A DNA stretch of 52,138 bases. Source: a virus. Of this stretch, positions 1 through 6,502 are shown in pieces; position 1 is the stretch's first letter; every line of letters begins with the position of its first letter. The notes beneath the pieces were generated by a model. That model was not told where the DNA came from, did not search any database, and saw nothing but the letters and a program-made list of their open reading frames with translations. The DNA lies in the IMG/VR virus record IMGVR_UViG_3300028840_005437, positions 1 through 52,138 of that record, one strand, 5' to 3'. Position numbers and translations under genes: made by a program.

Positions 1-195
1 CCCGTCAGATCGGCTCCCTTCAGATCGGCTCCCGTCAGATCGGCTCCCTTCAGATCGGCTCCGTTCAGATAGGCTTCCCTCAGATCGGCTCCGCTCAGAT
101 AGGCTCCCTTCAGATCGGCTCCCGTCAGATCGGCTCCCTTCAGATCGGCTCCGTTCAGATAGGCTTCCCTCAGATCGGCTCCGCTCAGATAGGCT
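1..195. repeat. Tandem repeat, 90-bp higher-order unit built from 15-bp units
   Basis: The 15-bp pentapeptide codon units are arranged so that 31-105 is repeated at 121-195, a 90-bp period (six pentapeptides). This indicates recent unequal duplication within the pentapeptide gene, and the window edge falls inside it. Confidence 0.9.
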
Positions 196-263
196 CGCGC
201 GCCTTCTGCCCCGCCGCTTTCAATCCATAATTTATGATTTTCAATTATTGATAAATAATCCAT
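1..263 (-). CDS. Pentapeptide-repeat protein, C-terminus cut by window edge
   Basis: Minus-strand reading from ATG at 263 gives a short N-terminus ([18 protein letters not shown]) followed by uninterrupted A(D/Y)LxG-type pentapeptides to the window edge. Pentapeptide repeats fold as a right-handed quadrilateral beta helix; some members (Qnr, MfpA) mimic DNA and protect gyrase, but most phage copies have no known role. It lies 6 bp downstream of the helicase stop, probably in the same transcript. The nucleotide repeat makes the array length prone to change and to assembly error. Family assignment is firm; function is unknown. Confidence 0.85.
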   Translation of the reverse strand, partial: MDYLSIIENHKLWIESGGAEGARAYLSGADLREAYLNGADLKGADLTGADLKGAYLSGADLREAYLNGADLKGADLTGADLKGADLT

Positions 264-269
264 TATTTT

Positions 270-1589
270 TTACGCTCTCTCGAATCTCGTATATTTTTTA
301 TTGAAAATAAGAGGAACATCCCCTATGGGACCATTGCGGTTTTTATCCATGATAAACACCGCGTTATCATCGTCTTTGTTCTCCCTGTACAAAAAGCCGA
401 CCGTGTCCGCGTCGCTCTCGAACTGAGAGCACTCCTTCAAGTCCGACATGCGCGGCCTTCGGTTCTGCTTCAGCGCCTCTCTGTTTATGGGGCTGATTAT
501 CAGCGAATAAATATGGAGGTCTTTTATGAGAGCGCAAAGCCGTCCGCAAATATCGGTGAACTTCTCCCACCTTCTGCCTTTTCCTTCGGGGAGTTTTATT
601 TTCTGGACGTAATCCAAAATCAAAAGATCAAGCCCTTCTCCGTCTTCTGATTTCGCTTCGGACGCCGCCAAAGATTCTATCTCGCTCATGGTCATCGTGG
701 CCTGATCGCATATTCTGAAATTATCATAGGTGGCGAGCAGGTTGGCTCCGTCGCCGAGCCTATCCCAATCATCAGGATCAAGGCGTCCCGGTACGCGGAT
801 TCTGGTGGAGCTAACTCCCGTGTTTATCGGGAAAAGACGGTCTCTGACTATTGACCTGGCCGTTGTCTCGAGAGAGATCATCAGGATATTCAGGTCAGGG
901 GAGGCGCTGTTGGCGATGTTGGAGACAAGCGCCGTTTTCCCGGAGGACGGCGACCCCGCGATAATATTTGTTTTGCCCCTGAAAAGTCCGCCTCCGAACA
1001 CTTCGTCGAGCGAATCGATGCCCGTCGATAAAGCCGGACTAACTCCAGTCTCCAGGATTTTTTCAGTCTCATGAAAGACGACCGGAATGACCTCTGAAAC
1101 GCTCCAGATTCTGTTTTTTCTGACTCCTAGTCTGGACTGAACGCTCTGGAGTTTTTCTATTCCGTCGCTAACCGCGTCCGTCAGACCGACGTCGGAGTTT
1201 AAAAGTTCCGTTTTGAGCCGGTCCAGTTCCGCCAGCGTTTTCCTGGCCAGATAATGCTCTCTGAGAATTTTGGCGTAGTAGGCGGGGTTGCAGCTTCCGG
1301 GAGCCTGATTCTGAAGCTCGGCAAGATACGAATATCCGCCGGAGTCGTTCAGTTTCTTTTGGGATTTGAGCGCGTTTCCAAGCCCTATTTCGTCCCAGTC
1401 TCCATTTTCTCCGTCCCAATCCAGCATGGCGGCGTAGATGTTTCTGTGCGCCAAAGCCGTGAAGCATTCAAGGCTCTCGATAACGGACTTGACTATGGAG
1501 AAAGCGGAAGTGTTGGCTATGAGATAGCCGAGCAGCCCCTTTTCGCAGTCAAGGTCCTGGAAGTCGGCTTGCGTCATGCGACTAGCCAT
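270..1589 (-). CDS. dnaB: DnaB-like replicative DNA helicase
   Basis: 439 aa, close to the usual DnaB length. An N-terminal DnaB-type helical domain (about residues 10-110) is followed by a linker and a RecA-fold motor: the STGIDSLDEVFGGG entry, Walker A GSPSSGKT at about 212-219, Walker B LLILDY at about 322-327, and the C-terminal arginine-rich DnaB region. It should unwind phage DNA as a hexamer at the fork, loaded by the initiator encoded at 2373-3353. The start overlaps the upstream small membrane gene by 16 bp, so it is operonic; an internal ATG four codons in is an alternative start. Confidence 0.93.
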   Translation of the reverse strand: MASRMTQADFQDLDCEKGLLGYLIANTSAFSIVKSVIESLECFTALAHRNIYAAMLDWDGENGDWDEIGLGNALKSQKKLNDSGGYSYLAELQNQAPGSCNPAYYAKILREHYLARKTLAELDRLKTELLNSDVGLTDAVSDGIEKLQSVQSRLGVRKNRIWSVSEVIPVVFHETEKILETGVSPALSTGIDSLDEVFGGGLFRGKTNIIAGSPSSGKTALVSNIANSASPDLNILMISLETTARSIVRDRLFPINTGVSSTRIRVPGRLDPDDWDRLGDGANLLATYDNFRICDQATMTMSEIESLAASEAKSEDGEGLDLLILDYVQKIKLPEGKGRRWEKFTDICGRLCALIKDLHIYSLIISPINREALKQNRRPRMSDLKECSQFESDADTVGFLYRENKDDDNAVFIMDKNRNGPIGDVPLIFNKKYTRFERA

Positions 1590-1762
1590 AGAAAAAATTT
1601 AGTGACTAATATTCCCGCGGCGAACGGCCAGCATAAAAGAGCCGCAACCATTCCTAGCCAATTATTATCGATAGCTCCGTTTTCCTCCATCAATATGATG
1701 ACTGCCGGAATGACAAGCAAAATGACGGGGATATACCACCAGAATAAGGGAATAGTTATCAT
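1574..1762 (-). CDS. Small two-helix membrane protein
   Basis: 62 aa from ATG at 1762, which overlaps the stop of the upstream gene as ATGA. That start is preferred over an upstream in-frame ATG at 1813. Two hydrophobic segments (about residues 3-24 and 35-60) are separated by a short polar turn, predicting a hairpin in the inner membrane. No family recognised. It is translationally coupled between a small acidic protein and the helicase. Confidence 0.65.
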   Translation of the reverse strand: MITIPLFWWYIPVILLVIPAVIILMEENGAIDNNWLGMVAALLCWPFAAGILVTKFFLWLVA

Positions 1763-1959
1763 ATCATCCCCTTTTCCAACGCCAGCCATTCGGGGATTCC
1801 GAATTCCAGCCATTCAATGTCGCCGTCAAAACTGGTTTCCTCGTCATGAATCTGACTTTTCGGAATCCAGACCTCTTGCTCTCCGTCATACAGCAGATAA
1901 GCCCTGTCCGTCTCATGGCGAACTTCGCAGGTGAAATATTCAAGATTATTATTCGACAT
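1759..1959 (-). CDS. Small conserved-type phage protein (WIPKSQI motif)
   Basis: 66 aa, acidic, with the pattern TDRAYLLYDGEQEVWIPKSQI. This resembles small phage proteins often encoded in replication operons near helicase or recombination genes; the family has no assigned function that I can name. It overlaps the upstream zinc-finger gene by 11 bp and the downstream membrane gene by 4 bp. Confidence 0.75.
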   Translation of the reverse strand: MSNNNLEYFTCEVRHETDRAYLLYDGEQEVWIPKSQIHDEETSFDGDIEWLEFGIPEWLALEKGMI

Positions 1960-2386
1960 TTTGATTATCTCTTTTTATCCTTCGTTTACGTTCAAGATTG
2001 GCGCTTGTCTGAATCTCGCCAAGATCATCTTCAGGCAGAATTGCCGCTTTGCAATGGGGACAACACACCGCATTTTGGCGTTTCCCGCGCCAAGCTTTGT
2101 CCACCATGTTCAGGCTCCTTAAAAAACGCTTTTCCTTGACTTGCTCATTATGTCGCCTTTTAGCCTCCGTTATTTCATCCCATGCGTCCTTGTAAGCAGT
2201 CAGCATATTTTTCAAAGCCCAAAATCCTGAAACTTGAATTTCACAGTCAGAGCAGGTTATGTAACCTCCGTTTTCATGCAAAAGCAGTTTGCGATGTTCG
2301 CATATTTCATCTTTTTCCCTTGATCGCTTATTGATATGCTTAAATTCATAATCATGAATTGAGATTACATTGTTATTCATCGTCAT
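1949..2386 (-). CDS. Putative zinc-binding protein
   Basis: 145 aa. Cysteines form two clusters: C29..H31 with C45..C48 in the first half (CEHRK, TCSDC), and a CCPHC knuckle near residues 108-112. This suggests one or two zinc sites. The C-terminus is basic. The start overlaps the replication initiator by 14 bp; ATG codons at residues 1 and 3 are both possible. Function unknown, nucleic-acid binding is a guess from charge and Cys/His content. Confidence 0.7.
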   Translation of the reverse strand: MTMNNNVISIHDYEFKHINKRSREKDEICEHRKLLLHENGGYITCSDCEIQVSGFWALKNMLTAYKDAWDEITEAKRRHNEQVKEKRFLRSLNMVDKAWRGKRQNAVCCPHCKAAILPEDDLGEIQTSANLERKRRIKRDNQNVE

Positions 2387-3353
2387 CCTCGTCCTTATAT
2401 CGTCCCCATACGACGATCATGTAGGTTTCCGGTCGTCTATGCAGAAAAGGAGCGTGTCTGCTGACCTTGCTGAAAACTCTCTTGTCTCGCTCCTTAAGCC
2501 ACTTCAAAAGGTCGTCCTGGTCTTTCGTCTCCGAGACTCCTTGTCTGATGAATTCGTAAAGCTCCTTTTGGGTCATACGGTTTTCGGGCGGCTTGTTTCG
2601 GGGAGCTTTGCCTTCGCCCGACTCCATCTTTATTTCCAAAGCGTCGAATTGCTTTCTTAACTTCGACATCGATAAAATGTTCACCTTCCAGAATTCGTCC
2701 GTCTGACACCACGCGATAACCTGCTTCACTTTCTCGATAGGACGCTGATCGATTCTTAGGATCGCGTCCGCGCTTCTGGCCCATAACTGAAGATTGGGCT
2801 TCTTGAAGTCTGGTTTGTTATTCCTGATATGATTCAGAAGAAAAAGAGACAATCGAAACTCGTTAGAGTTTTCGGGGAAGGTTTTTATTCTTTTTGATTC
2901 TTCTTTATTCTTATTGGATGGTTCCCGTTGCCTGTCCGTCCGCCTTACCGTTGCCTGTCCGTCCGCCTTACCGTTCGGGTTACTGTCTGCCTTACTATTC
3001 GCCTTACCGCTATCTTCGGGGTCAAGTTGATAAGTATTATAATTACATATAGTTATAAGTGTAGTTAGATTTCCTCTTTGCTGTGCTATCATGCCTTCCG
3101 TTTCTAGCAAATTCAGGAAACGCGAAACTTTGCCGCGAGACCAACCCCAACGATTTTTTAAGGTTTCCAAAGAATCGGCATTCTGACCCCGCTTGACATC
3201 TACCCGGATGGTCTTCTTATAGAAATGACCATCTTTATAATTAGCCCTGCCGATCAAATCAACCCAAGCCTGACCTTTTGTGAAAGGCTCCGAAGTCCAA
3301 AGCGGATGACTGAGGAGCTTTCTATTTATCTGAAAGTGATTTTTGACTGTCAA
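2373..3353 (-). CDS. Replication initiation protein, winged-helix (lambda O-like role)
   Basis: 326 aa. The N-terminal domain (about 10-110, LLSHPLWTSEPFTKGQAWVD) matches the winged-helix region of phage replication O/DnaD-type initiators. A low-complexity linker (about 115-150) rich in K, D, N and Q follows, then a C-terminal domain (about 160-320) that probably recruits the helicase. The linker is encoded by short nucleotide repeats that look like origin iterons. The gene begins inside the 3' end of the ribbon-helix-helix gene and is cotranscribed with it and the helicase. Confidence 0.75.
   Translation of the reverse strand: MTVKNHFQINRKLLSHPLWTSEPFTKGQAWVDLIGRANYKDGHFYKKTIRVDVKRGQNADSLETLKNRWGWSRGKVSRFLNLLETEGMIAQQRGNLTTLITICNYNTYQLDPEDSGKANSKADSNPNGKADGQATVRRTDRQREPSNKNKEESKRIKTFPENSNEFRLSLFLLNHIRNNKPDFKKPNLQLWARSADAILRIDQRPIEKVKQVIAWCQTDEFWKVNILSMSKLRKQFDALEIKMESGEGKAPRNKPPENRMTQKELYEFIRQGVSETKDQDDLLKWLKERDKRVFSKVSRHAPFLHRRPETYMIVVWGRYKDEDDDE
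2925..3085. other. Candidate replication origin: iteron-like repeats plus AT-rich stretch
   Basis: Two perfect 23-bp copies lie at 2925-2947 and 2948-2970, a degenerate third at 2971-2994 and a partial fourth near 3001-3008, all sharing the core GCCTTAC at 2942, 2965, 2989 and 3001. Because 23 is not a multiple of 3 the two perfect copies encode different peptides, so selection at DNA level is plausible. Immediately beside them 3027-3070 is very AT-rich. In phage lambda the origin has the same arrangement inside the O gene. Function is inferred. Confidence 0.55.
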
Positions 3354-3501
3354 TTGTACCCTTCAGCATGTCGTTAAGCAGAAGACGGTTTACGATTTCG
3401 CTTTTGCTGACCTTCAAATCTCCCGCTTGAATCTCAAGATACTCGTTCAGCTCCTTTTCCAAATAAAGAGAGACGCTTTCCCCTTTTCGTTCCTTAGCCA
3501 T
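3322..3501 (-). CDS. Ribbon-helix-helix DNA-binding protein (CopG/Arc-like)
   Basis: 59 aa from ATG at 3501 with a GGAG-type site upstream. The pattern GESVSLYLEKELNEYL followed by LKVSKSEIVNRLLLND is a short beta strand plus two helices, the ribbon-helix-helix fold that binds DNA as a dimer through paired strands. First gene of the replication operon, overlapping the initiator by 32 bp, so a likely autoregulator of the promoter at 3530-3559. Confidence 0.75.
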   Translation of the reverse strand: MAKERKGESVSLYLEKELNEYLEIQAGDLKVSKSEIVNRLLLNDMLKGTIDSQKSLSDK

Positions 3502-3529
3502 AAACTCCTTTTTGTTAAGTGTTTAATCT

Positions 3530-3559
3530 AATATATTTGTAATATAACAGGTATGTCAA
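3530..3559 (-). promoter_or_regulatory. Predicted sigma70-type promoter for the replication operon
   Basis: Minus strand TTGACA at 3559-3554 and TATATT at 3535-3530 with an 18-bp spacer, about 29 nt before the ATG at 3501. The -35 lies in the recurrent CTGATATTTTTCTTGAC box. Confidence 0.6.
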
Positions 3560-3578
3560 GAAAAATATCAGGTCTTCC

Positions 3579-3746
3579 TTAAAGACATGCAAACAGCGCT
3601 CCCAATGAAGAAATTGCCGCAATTAACAGGGAAATAACAAGCAGCGCATCATCCTGGTTATTAACTGCAATACCGACTCCAAGAAGAGCCGCCAGCGCAA
3701 CTGAAAAACATATCATATATATTGTGATTCTTAAACTAAATTTCAT
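3579..3746 (-). CDS. Small two-helix membrane protein
   Basis: 55 aa: MKFSLRITIYMICF, then two hydrophobic helices joined by a polar NNQDD turn. A GAGGGAAG ribosome site precedes the ATG. No family recognised. It lies between the tRNA-Asn and the replication operon promoter, on the same strand. Confidence 0.55.
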   Translation of the reverse strand: MKFSLRITIYMICFSVALAALLGVGIAVNNQDDALLVISLLIAAISSLGALFACL

Positions 3747-3799
3747 CTTCCCTCTTTGTTAGCGGAAAATTTTCATTTCCAGGAAAAATATCAGCTTGA

Positions 3800-3872
3800 C
3801 TCCCCAAGCAAGACTCGAACTTGCGACTTCATGGTTAACAGCCATGCGCTCTACCAACTGAACTATTGGGGA
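3800..3872 (-). tRNA. tRNA-Asn (GTT)
   Basis: Complete cloverleaf on the minus strand: acceptor TCCCCAA/TTGGGGA, D arm GTTC/GAGC, anticodon stem CATGG/CCATG with loop CTGTTAA (anticodon GTT), T arm GCAAG TTCGAGT CTTGC, discriminator G, no encoded CCA. Phage tRNAs usually supplement codons rare in the host or replace tRNAs cleaved by host defences. Confidence 0.93.
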
Positions 3873-4071
3873 TCAAAAAAAAATTACCGCGCAGCTCCGT
3901 GCAAAATCAAAAGCCGATCGTCCTTCGCTCGAAAAACTTTCTCGGAGATTTCATCATCTTTCAGCCTTAACCTTTAACCGATTTAAACTTTCAGCTTTAA
4001 GCCCTGAATCTTTAGCCTTAAGCTTTGAATTTTAAGCTTTGCCGGTTTAAGGTCCAATGGACCATAATCAG
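3873..4071. other. Non-coding spacer with quasi-repeats between two tRNA loci
   Basis: No convincing gene. The stretch 3957-4050 is built of degenerate AAGCTTAA / CTTTAAGC / CTTTCAGC words and contains the hairpin GGTCC-ATT-GGACC (minus strand) directly after the 5' tRNA half. It may be the trailer of the rearranged tRNA transcript. Confidence 0.5.
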
Positions 4072-4170
4072 TGCTTGATTTAGAGTCAAGTGCGTTTTCC
4101 ATTCCGCCACGTCTCCATACGGAAACGCCGGGATTCGAACCCGGAAACTGCTTGATTAAAATTCAAGTGC
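4072..4170 (-). tRNA. Candidate circularly permuted tRNA (3' half before 5' half; CUA in the 5' half)
   Basis: On the minus strand a 3' half comes first: anticodon-stem strand TCAAG (4155-4151), variable CAGTTT, T arm CCGGG TTCGAAT CCCGG, acceptor CGTTTCC (4127-4121), G. After only TAT comes a 5' half: acceptor GGAGACG (4116-4110), TG, D arm GCG..CGC, stem CTTGA, loop CTCTAAA. The acceptor strands pair with 7 bp (one G-U). Joined in tRNA order the halves give a normal 74-nt cloverleaf with anticodon CUA (amber). The anticodon arm is duplicated: 4072-4093 and 4149-4170 differ by three loop bases (the other loop, ATTTTAA, would read UUU) and lie 77 bp apart, one tRNA plus spacer. Neither half has its partner in the usual place. 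Permuted gene, dead tandem duplicate, or attP with a 3' tRNA half remain possible. Confidence 0.6.
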
Positions 4171-4229
4171 AGGGATACCCTCCCTGCGGGGAGACGAGTT
4201 CATGATTTTTCGCGCGGCAATTTTCAGTC

Positions 4230-4850
4230 CTAAACTTCTATGAACGTTATAGCGTTAGCCTCCGACAAAACGGAATCCACTTCGGAGTCGAACCTGTCGT
4301 TCTTTTCCTCCAATTCCTCAATGGTTTTCCTGAGATTCAAGGGATCGACTAATTTTAATTCATTGGCTTCAATATAAGGCTTCGTCACGTTTATAACGTC
4401 TTTGTCCGTCAGCTTCACGTTGTCTTTCGCTAATGCGGCTTCAGCTATCTGCAATGCCTGCTGAGCGACAGCCTTATTATGATTTTCAAGCCACGAGCTT
4501 ACTTCGGCGTAACGCTTTTTCAACGTTTTCAGAAAGGCGTTTCTTTGTTCGGTCATATGCTTTCTGTGAATGGCGTCCGCGATCGACATCTTCTCTCCAT
4601 TGATGTCGACGATGGTTTCAGTGTTGGCTTTCGCGATAGCGGACTTAATAGCCGTCCTCCTGTCAAACAAGTCATTCGCCTTTTGAAAATCGGCACAGGC
4701 CTTTTTAATGAAGTCGTTTTCCTCATGCCGGTTGTTGACGAGTTTTTTAATCTGCTTCCAGCCTATCGGCTCGATATTCACGTTAAGCTTGGCCATCTTT
4801 TTATCTATAAGCCTCAATTCTCCCAATGCTCTATGCAATGTCATCTCCAT
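4230..4850 (-). CDS. Coiled-coil phage protein of unknown function
   Basis: 206 aa, highly helical and charged (K, E, A-rich), starting MEMTLHRALGELRLIDKKM. Long helices at about 1-70 and 95-140 suggest coiled coils, and the C-terminus ends with a strand-like AITFIEV. Similar TLHRALxEL openings occur in phage proteins of unknown role. It has its own GGAGA site, and the region upstream encodes the small putative regulator. Confidence 0.7.
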   Translation of the reverse strand: MEMTLHRALGELRLIDKKMAKLNVNIEPIGWKQIKKLVNNRHEENDFIKKACADFQKANDLFDRRTAIKSAIAKANTETIVDINGEKMSIADAIHRKHMTEQRNAFLKTLKKRYAEVSSWLENHNKAVAQQALQIAEAALAKDNVKLTDKDVINVTKPYIEANELKLVDPLNLRKTIEELEEKNDRFDSEVDSVLSEANAITFIEV

Positions 4851-4865
4851 ATTCTCTCCTTAATT

Positions 4866-5036
4866 TTAATCTTTCAAATATTTCCCGACGGCCTTCCTTA
4901 ACTCGTCGCTGATGGCCGCGTAGCCGTTAAGCTGTAGCGCTACGGCATTGTAAGTAAGAGACGGAATATAGGTTTCATGAAACCACCTTAAGCTCCGCCC
5001 CTCTGATTTTAATTTTTCTTGAAGTTGCGCTTTCAT
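4866..5036 (-). CDS. Small helix-turn-helix-like putative repressor, likely leaderless
   Basis: 56 aa from ATG at 5036. The segment SLTYNAVALQLNGYAAISDELRKAV resembles an XRE/Cro-type helix-turn-helix, but it is too short and divergent to be sure. An in-frame TTG start at 5072 exists, but that TTG is the -35 box of the promoter just upstream, so ATG 5036 is chosen. The -10 box ends 6 nt before the ATG, predicting a leaderless mRNA as for lambda cI from PRM. A candidate regulator of the boxes repeated in this arm. Confidence 0.55.
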   Translation of the reverse strand: MKAQLQEKLKSEGRSLRWFHETYIPSLTYNAVALQLNGYAAISDELRKAVGKYLKD

Positions 5037-5042
5037 GTCCTT

Positions 5043-5072
5043 ATAATAAAAACTTTTTATTAGCACTGTCAA
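5043..5072 (-). promoter_or_regulatory. Predicted sigma70-type promoter for the small regulator
   Basis: Minus strand TTGACA (5072-5067), 18-bp spacer, TATTAT (5048-5043). The expected transcription start coincides with the ATG at 5036. The -35 is embedded in another copy of the CTGATATTTTTCTTGAC box (5068-5084). Confidence 0.6.
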
Positions 5073-5090
5073 GAAAAATATCAGCTCTTT

Positions 5091-5234
5091 CTAGTGCGTC
5101 AAAACATATGACAAAATCAATAAGCACATAAGAAAGCTACGCTCTACAGCCGCGTCCCAATCTCTGCCGGCAAAAAAAGCGTATATAAAATTTCCCAGGC
5201 ATATTCCTAAGCAAAAATCCCAAGGTATTTCCAT
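5091..5234 (-). CDS. Very small membrane protein
   Basis: 47 aa from ATG at 5234 behind a strong AAAGGAGGAGAG ribosome site. Two hydrophobic stretches (CLGICLGNFIYAFFAG and FLMCLLILSYVL) flank a charged turn, so a membrane hairpin is likely. No family recognised. Confidence 0.55.
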   Translation of the reverse strand: MEIPWDFCLGICLGNFIYAFFAGRDWDAAVERSFLMCLLILSYVLTH

Positions 5235-5273
5235 CTCTCCTCCTTTTCGGCGCTTCAATTATGGTTTTATCGT

Positions 5274-5480
5274 TCATTCATCATCCTCTTCAATCATTAA
5301 AGGTGTTGGCGGCAATGCCCTTATTTCCGCTTGAGGGTTATCATCATAATCCGATAATCTTCGCAAAGATTCCTCTATGACGTATTTATTATGAGAAGTT
5401 ATAGGCATTCCTCCTCCAGTCAACATTATCCTCCCTGTTTCTCTGGAAACCAATGCGTAGCAAGGCAATAAAAATTTCAT
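5274..5480 (-). CDS. Small protein of unknown function
   Basis: 68 aa with a beta-rich first half (MKFLLPCYALVSRETGRIML) and an acidic tail (EEDDE). Preceded by GCGCCGAAAAGGAGGA, nearly identical to the leader of the 5091-5234 gene, showing that leaders are shared between neighbours. Function unknown. Confidence 0.6.
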   Translation of the reverse strand: MKFLLPCYALVSRETGRIMLTGGGMPITSHNKYVIEESLRRLSDYDDNPQAEIRALPPTPLMIEEDDE

Positions 5481-5520
5481 CCATCCTCCTTTTCGGCGCG
5501 GGTTAAGAAAATATCAGTCC

Positions 5521-5745
5521 TTATCCGAGCCAACTTTTGAATTCATTCTTGCAGGCATCATAATCATAGCCTAATTCCGCCATCTTGTTTCTTATCGCCA
5601 GCAAAATTTTATCGTCGGCAGTAGCCGTCAAATCAAAAGAAACACTCAAATCCTCATGCTCATATAAGCCGTTTTCGCCTTCACAACCAAGCGCTTCCAT
5701 GATAGCGTTCATTTTGGAATAATCTCTGTTATCATTTGGTTTCAT
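5521..5745 (-). CDS. Small acidic protein of unknown function
   Basis: 74 aa; helices MNAIMEALGC and ILLAIRNKMAELGYDY surround a beta segment LSVSFDLTATA. Preceded by an AAAAGGAG site. No recognisable family. A copy of the intercistronic box lies just after its stop. Confidence 0.6.
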   Translation of the reverse strand: MKPNDNRDYSKMNAIMEALGCEGENGLYEHEDLSVSFDLTATADDKILLAIRNKMAELGYDYDACKNEFKSWLG

Positions 5746-5777
5746 TGTACTCCTTTTCAGGGCGGTTAAGAAAAATA

Positions 5778-5987
5778 TCAGTCCATTTGCTTCTTATACC
5801 TCTTGATCGCCTCAATGAGGTTATTACCCGGACACTGGGATATGATGGGAAATTCTTCTCCAAGCTCACCGAACATAAAATCATTAACTTTTTGAAAAGC
5901 GGCAAACCATTCATGCCCCGCTTTCACGTCTTCCGTGATCCGTTTGAATTTTTTTCTAGTGATTGATACAAGCTTTTTCTTCTTCAT
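5778..5987 (-). CDS. Small basic protein of unknown function
   Basis: 69 aa, opening MKKKKLVSITRKKFKRI, then a helical segment with many aromatic residues (HEWFAAFQKVNDFMFGEL). Its TGA stop lies inside the intercistronic box (5765-5781). The upstream candidate ORF ends directly before its ATG, suggesting coupled translation. Function unknown. Confidence 0.6.
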   Translation of the reverse strand: MKKKKLVSITRKKFKRITEDVKAGHEWFAAFQKVNDFMFGELGEEFPIISQCPGNNLIEAIKRYKKQMD

Positions 5988-6098
5988 TCATCGCCATTTT
6001 ATTGGTTTGACCGGGGAAATATCAGGCTTTGTCAGTACGGATAATCCCGTATGGCTCCAGTCATCCGGGGTTGGTAAGGAAACGAATTTCCCGACCAA
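5988..6098 (-). CDS. Possible 36-aa protein with TTG start
   Basis: Reading VGKFVSLPTPDDWSHTGL in this frame looks protein-like and ends with TGA immediately before the ATG at 5987. No ATG is available; TTG at 6098 with AGGTAAG a few bases upstream is the only plausible start. It could instead be the out-of-frame tail of the 6103-6285 gene after a frameshift. Confidence 0.35.
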   Translation of the reverse strand: MVGKFVSLPTPDDWSHTGLSVLTKPDISPVKPIKWR

Positions 6099-6102
6099 AC
6101 TC

Positions 6103-6285
6103 TTACCTGTAGTTTATATGATCGACCGTCCTGAGCAATTTGTAGGCGCGAAGCGGTCTGTCATGGCATCTGATGGCATCCGACCTTTTCGTCGTGGAAG
6201 TGTCGATCGATTTGGGCTTGGGAAGCTCCCCGGAAAGTCGTCTGACGACCAGCTCGGCGGCTATATCGGCGATAGTGATGGCCAT
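6103..6285 (-). CDS. Small protein of unknown function
   Basis: 60 aa beginning MAITIADIAAELVVRRLSGE one base after the upstream stop. The C-terminal half is basic. The end may be disturbed by a frameshift, since protein-like sequence continues in another frame (5988-6098). No family recognised. Confidence 0.45.
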   Translation of the reverse strand: MAITIADIAAELVVRRLSGELPKPKSIDTSTTKRSDAIRCHDRPLRAYKLLRTVDHINYR

Positions 6286-6286
6286 A

Positions 6287-6481
6287 TTATTTATCCGCCT
6301 CCGGATTTCTCTCCGTGGCGTCGCAGTTCGGGGCGACTCTTTTCTGGACGTTGAATCGGCAATGCTCGCCTATCTTCAATTCCTCTGTCTCTTCCTTTTC
6401 CAGAGAGCCTTCGACGTAGAAAGGACAATACATGTCGCAGACACCCGCGACCGGCCATATCATAGTGTAAATAGGTTCCAT
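6287..6481 (-). CDS. Small Cys-containing protein
   Basis: 64 aa with four cysteines in a CDMYCPF...EHCRFN...APNC pattern, compatible with a single zinc site. It overlaps no neighbour; the next gene begins one base later. Function unknown. Confidence 0.55.
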   Translation of the reverse strand: MEPIYTMIWPVAGVCDMYCPFYVEGSLEKEETEELKIGEHCRFNVQKRVAPNCDATERNPEADK

Positions 6482-6502
6482 GAATATCCTTGAAAACGGA
6501 GT

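Noticed and set aside
4072-4170. Two ordinary adjacent tRNA genes
   Set aside because: The first lacks any D arm and 5' acceptor strand that pairs with CGTTTCC, and the second lacks a T arm (only GGTCC-ATT-GGACC follows).
4030-4200. Permuted group I intron around the tRNA halves
   Set aside because: Only about 30 bp separate the 3' half hairpin from the next gene, and no P/Q/R/S core elements or terminal G before the splice site are visible.
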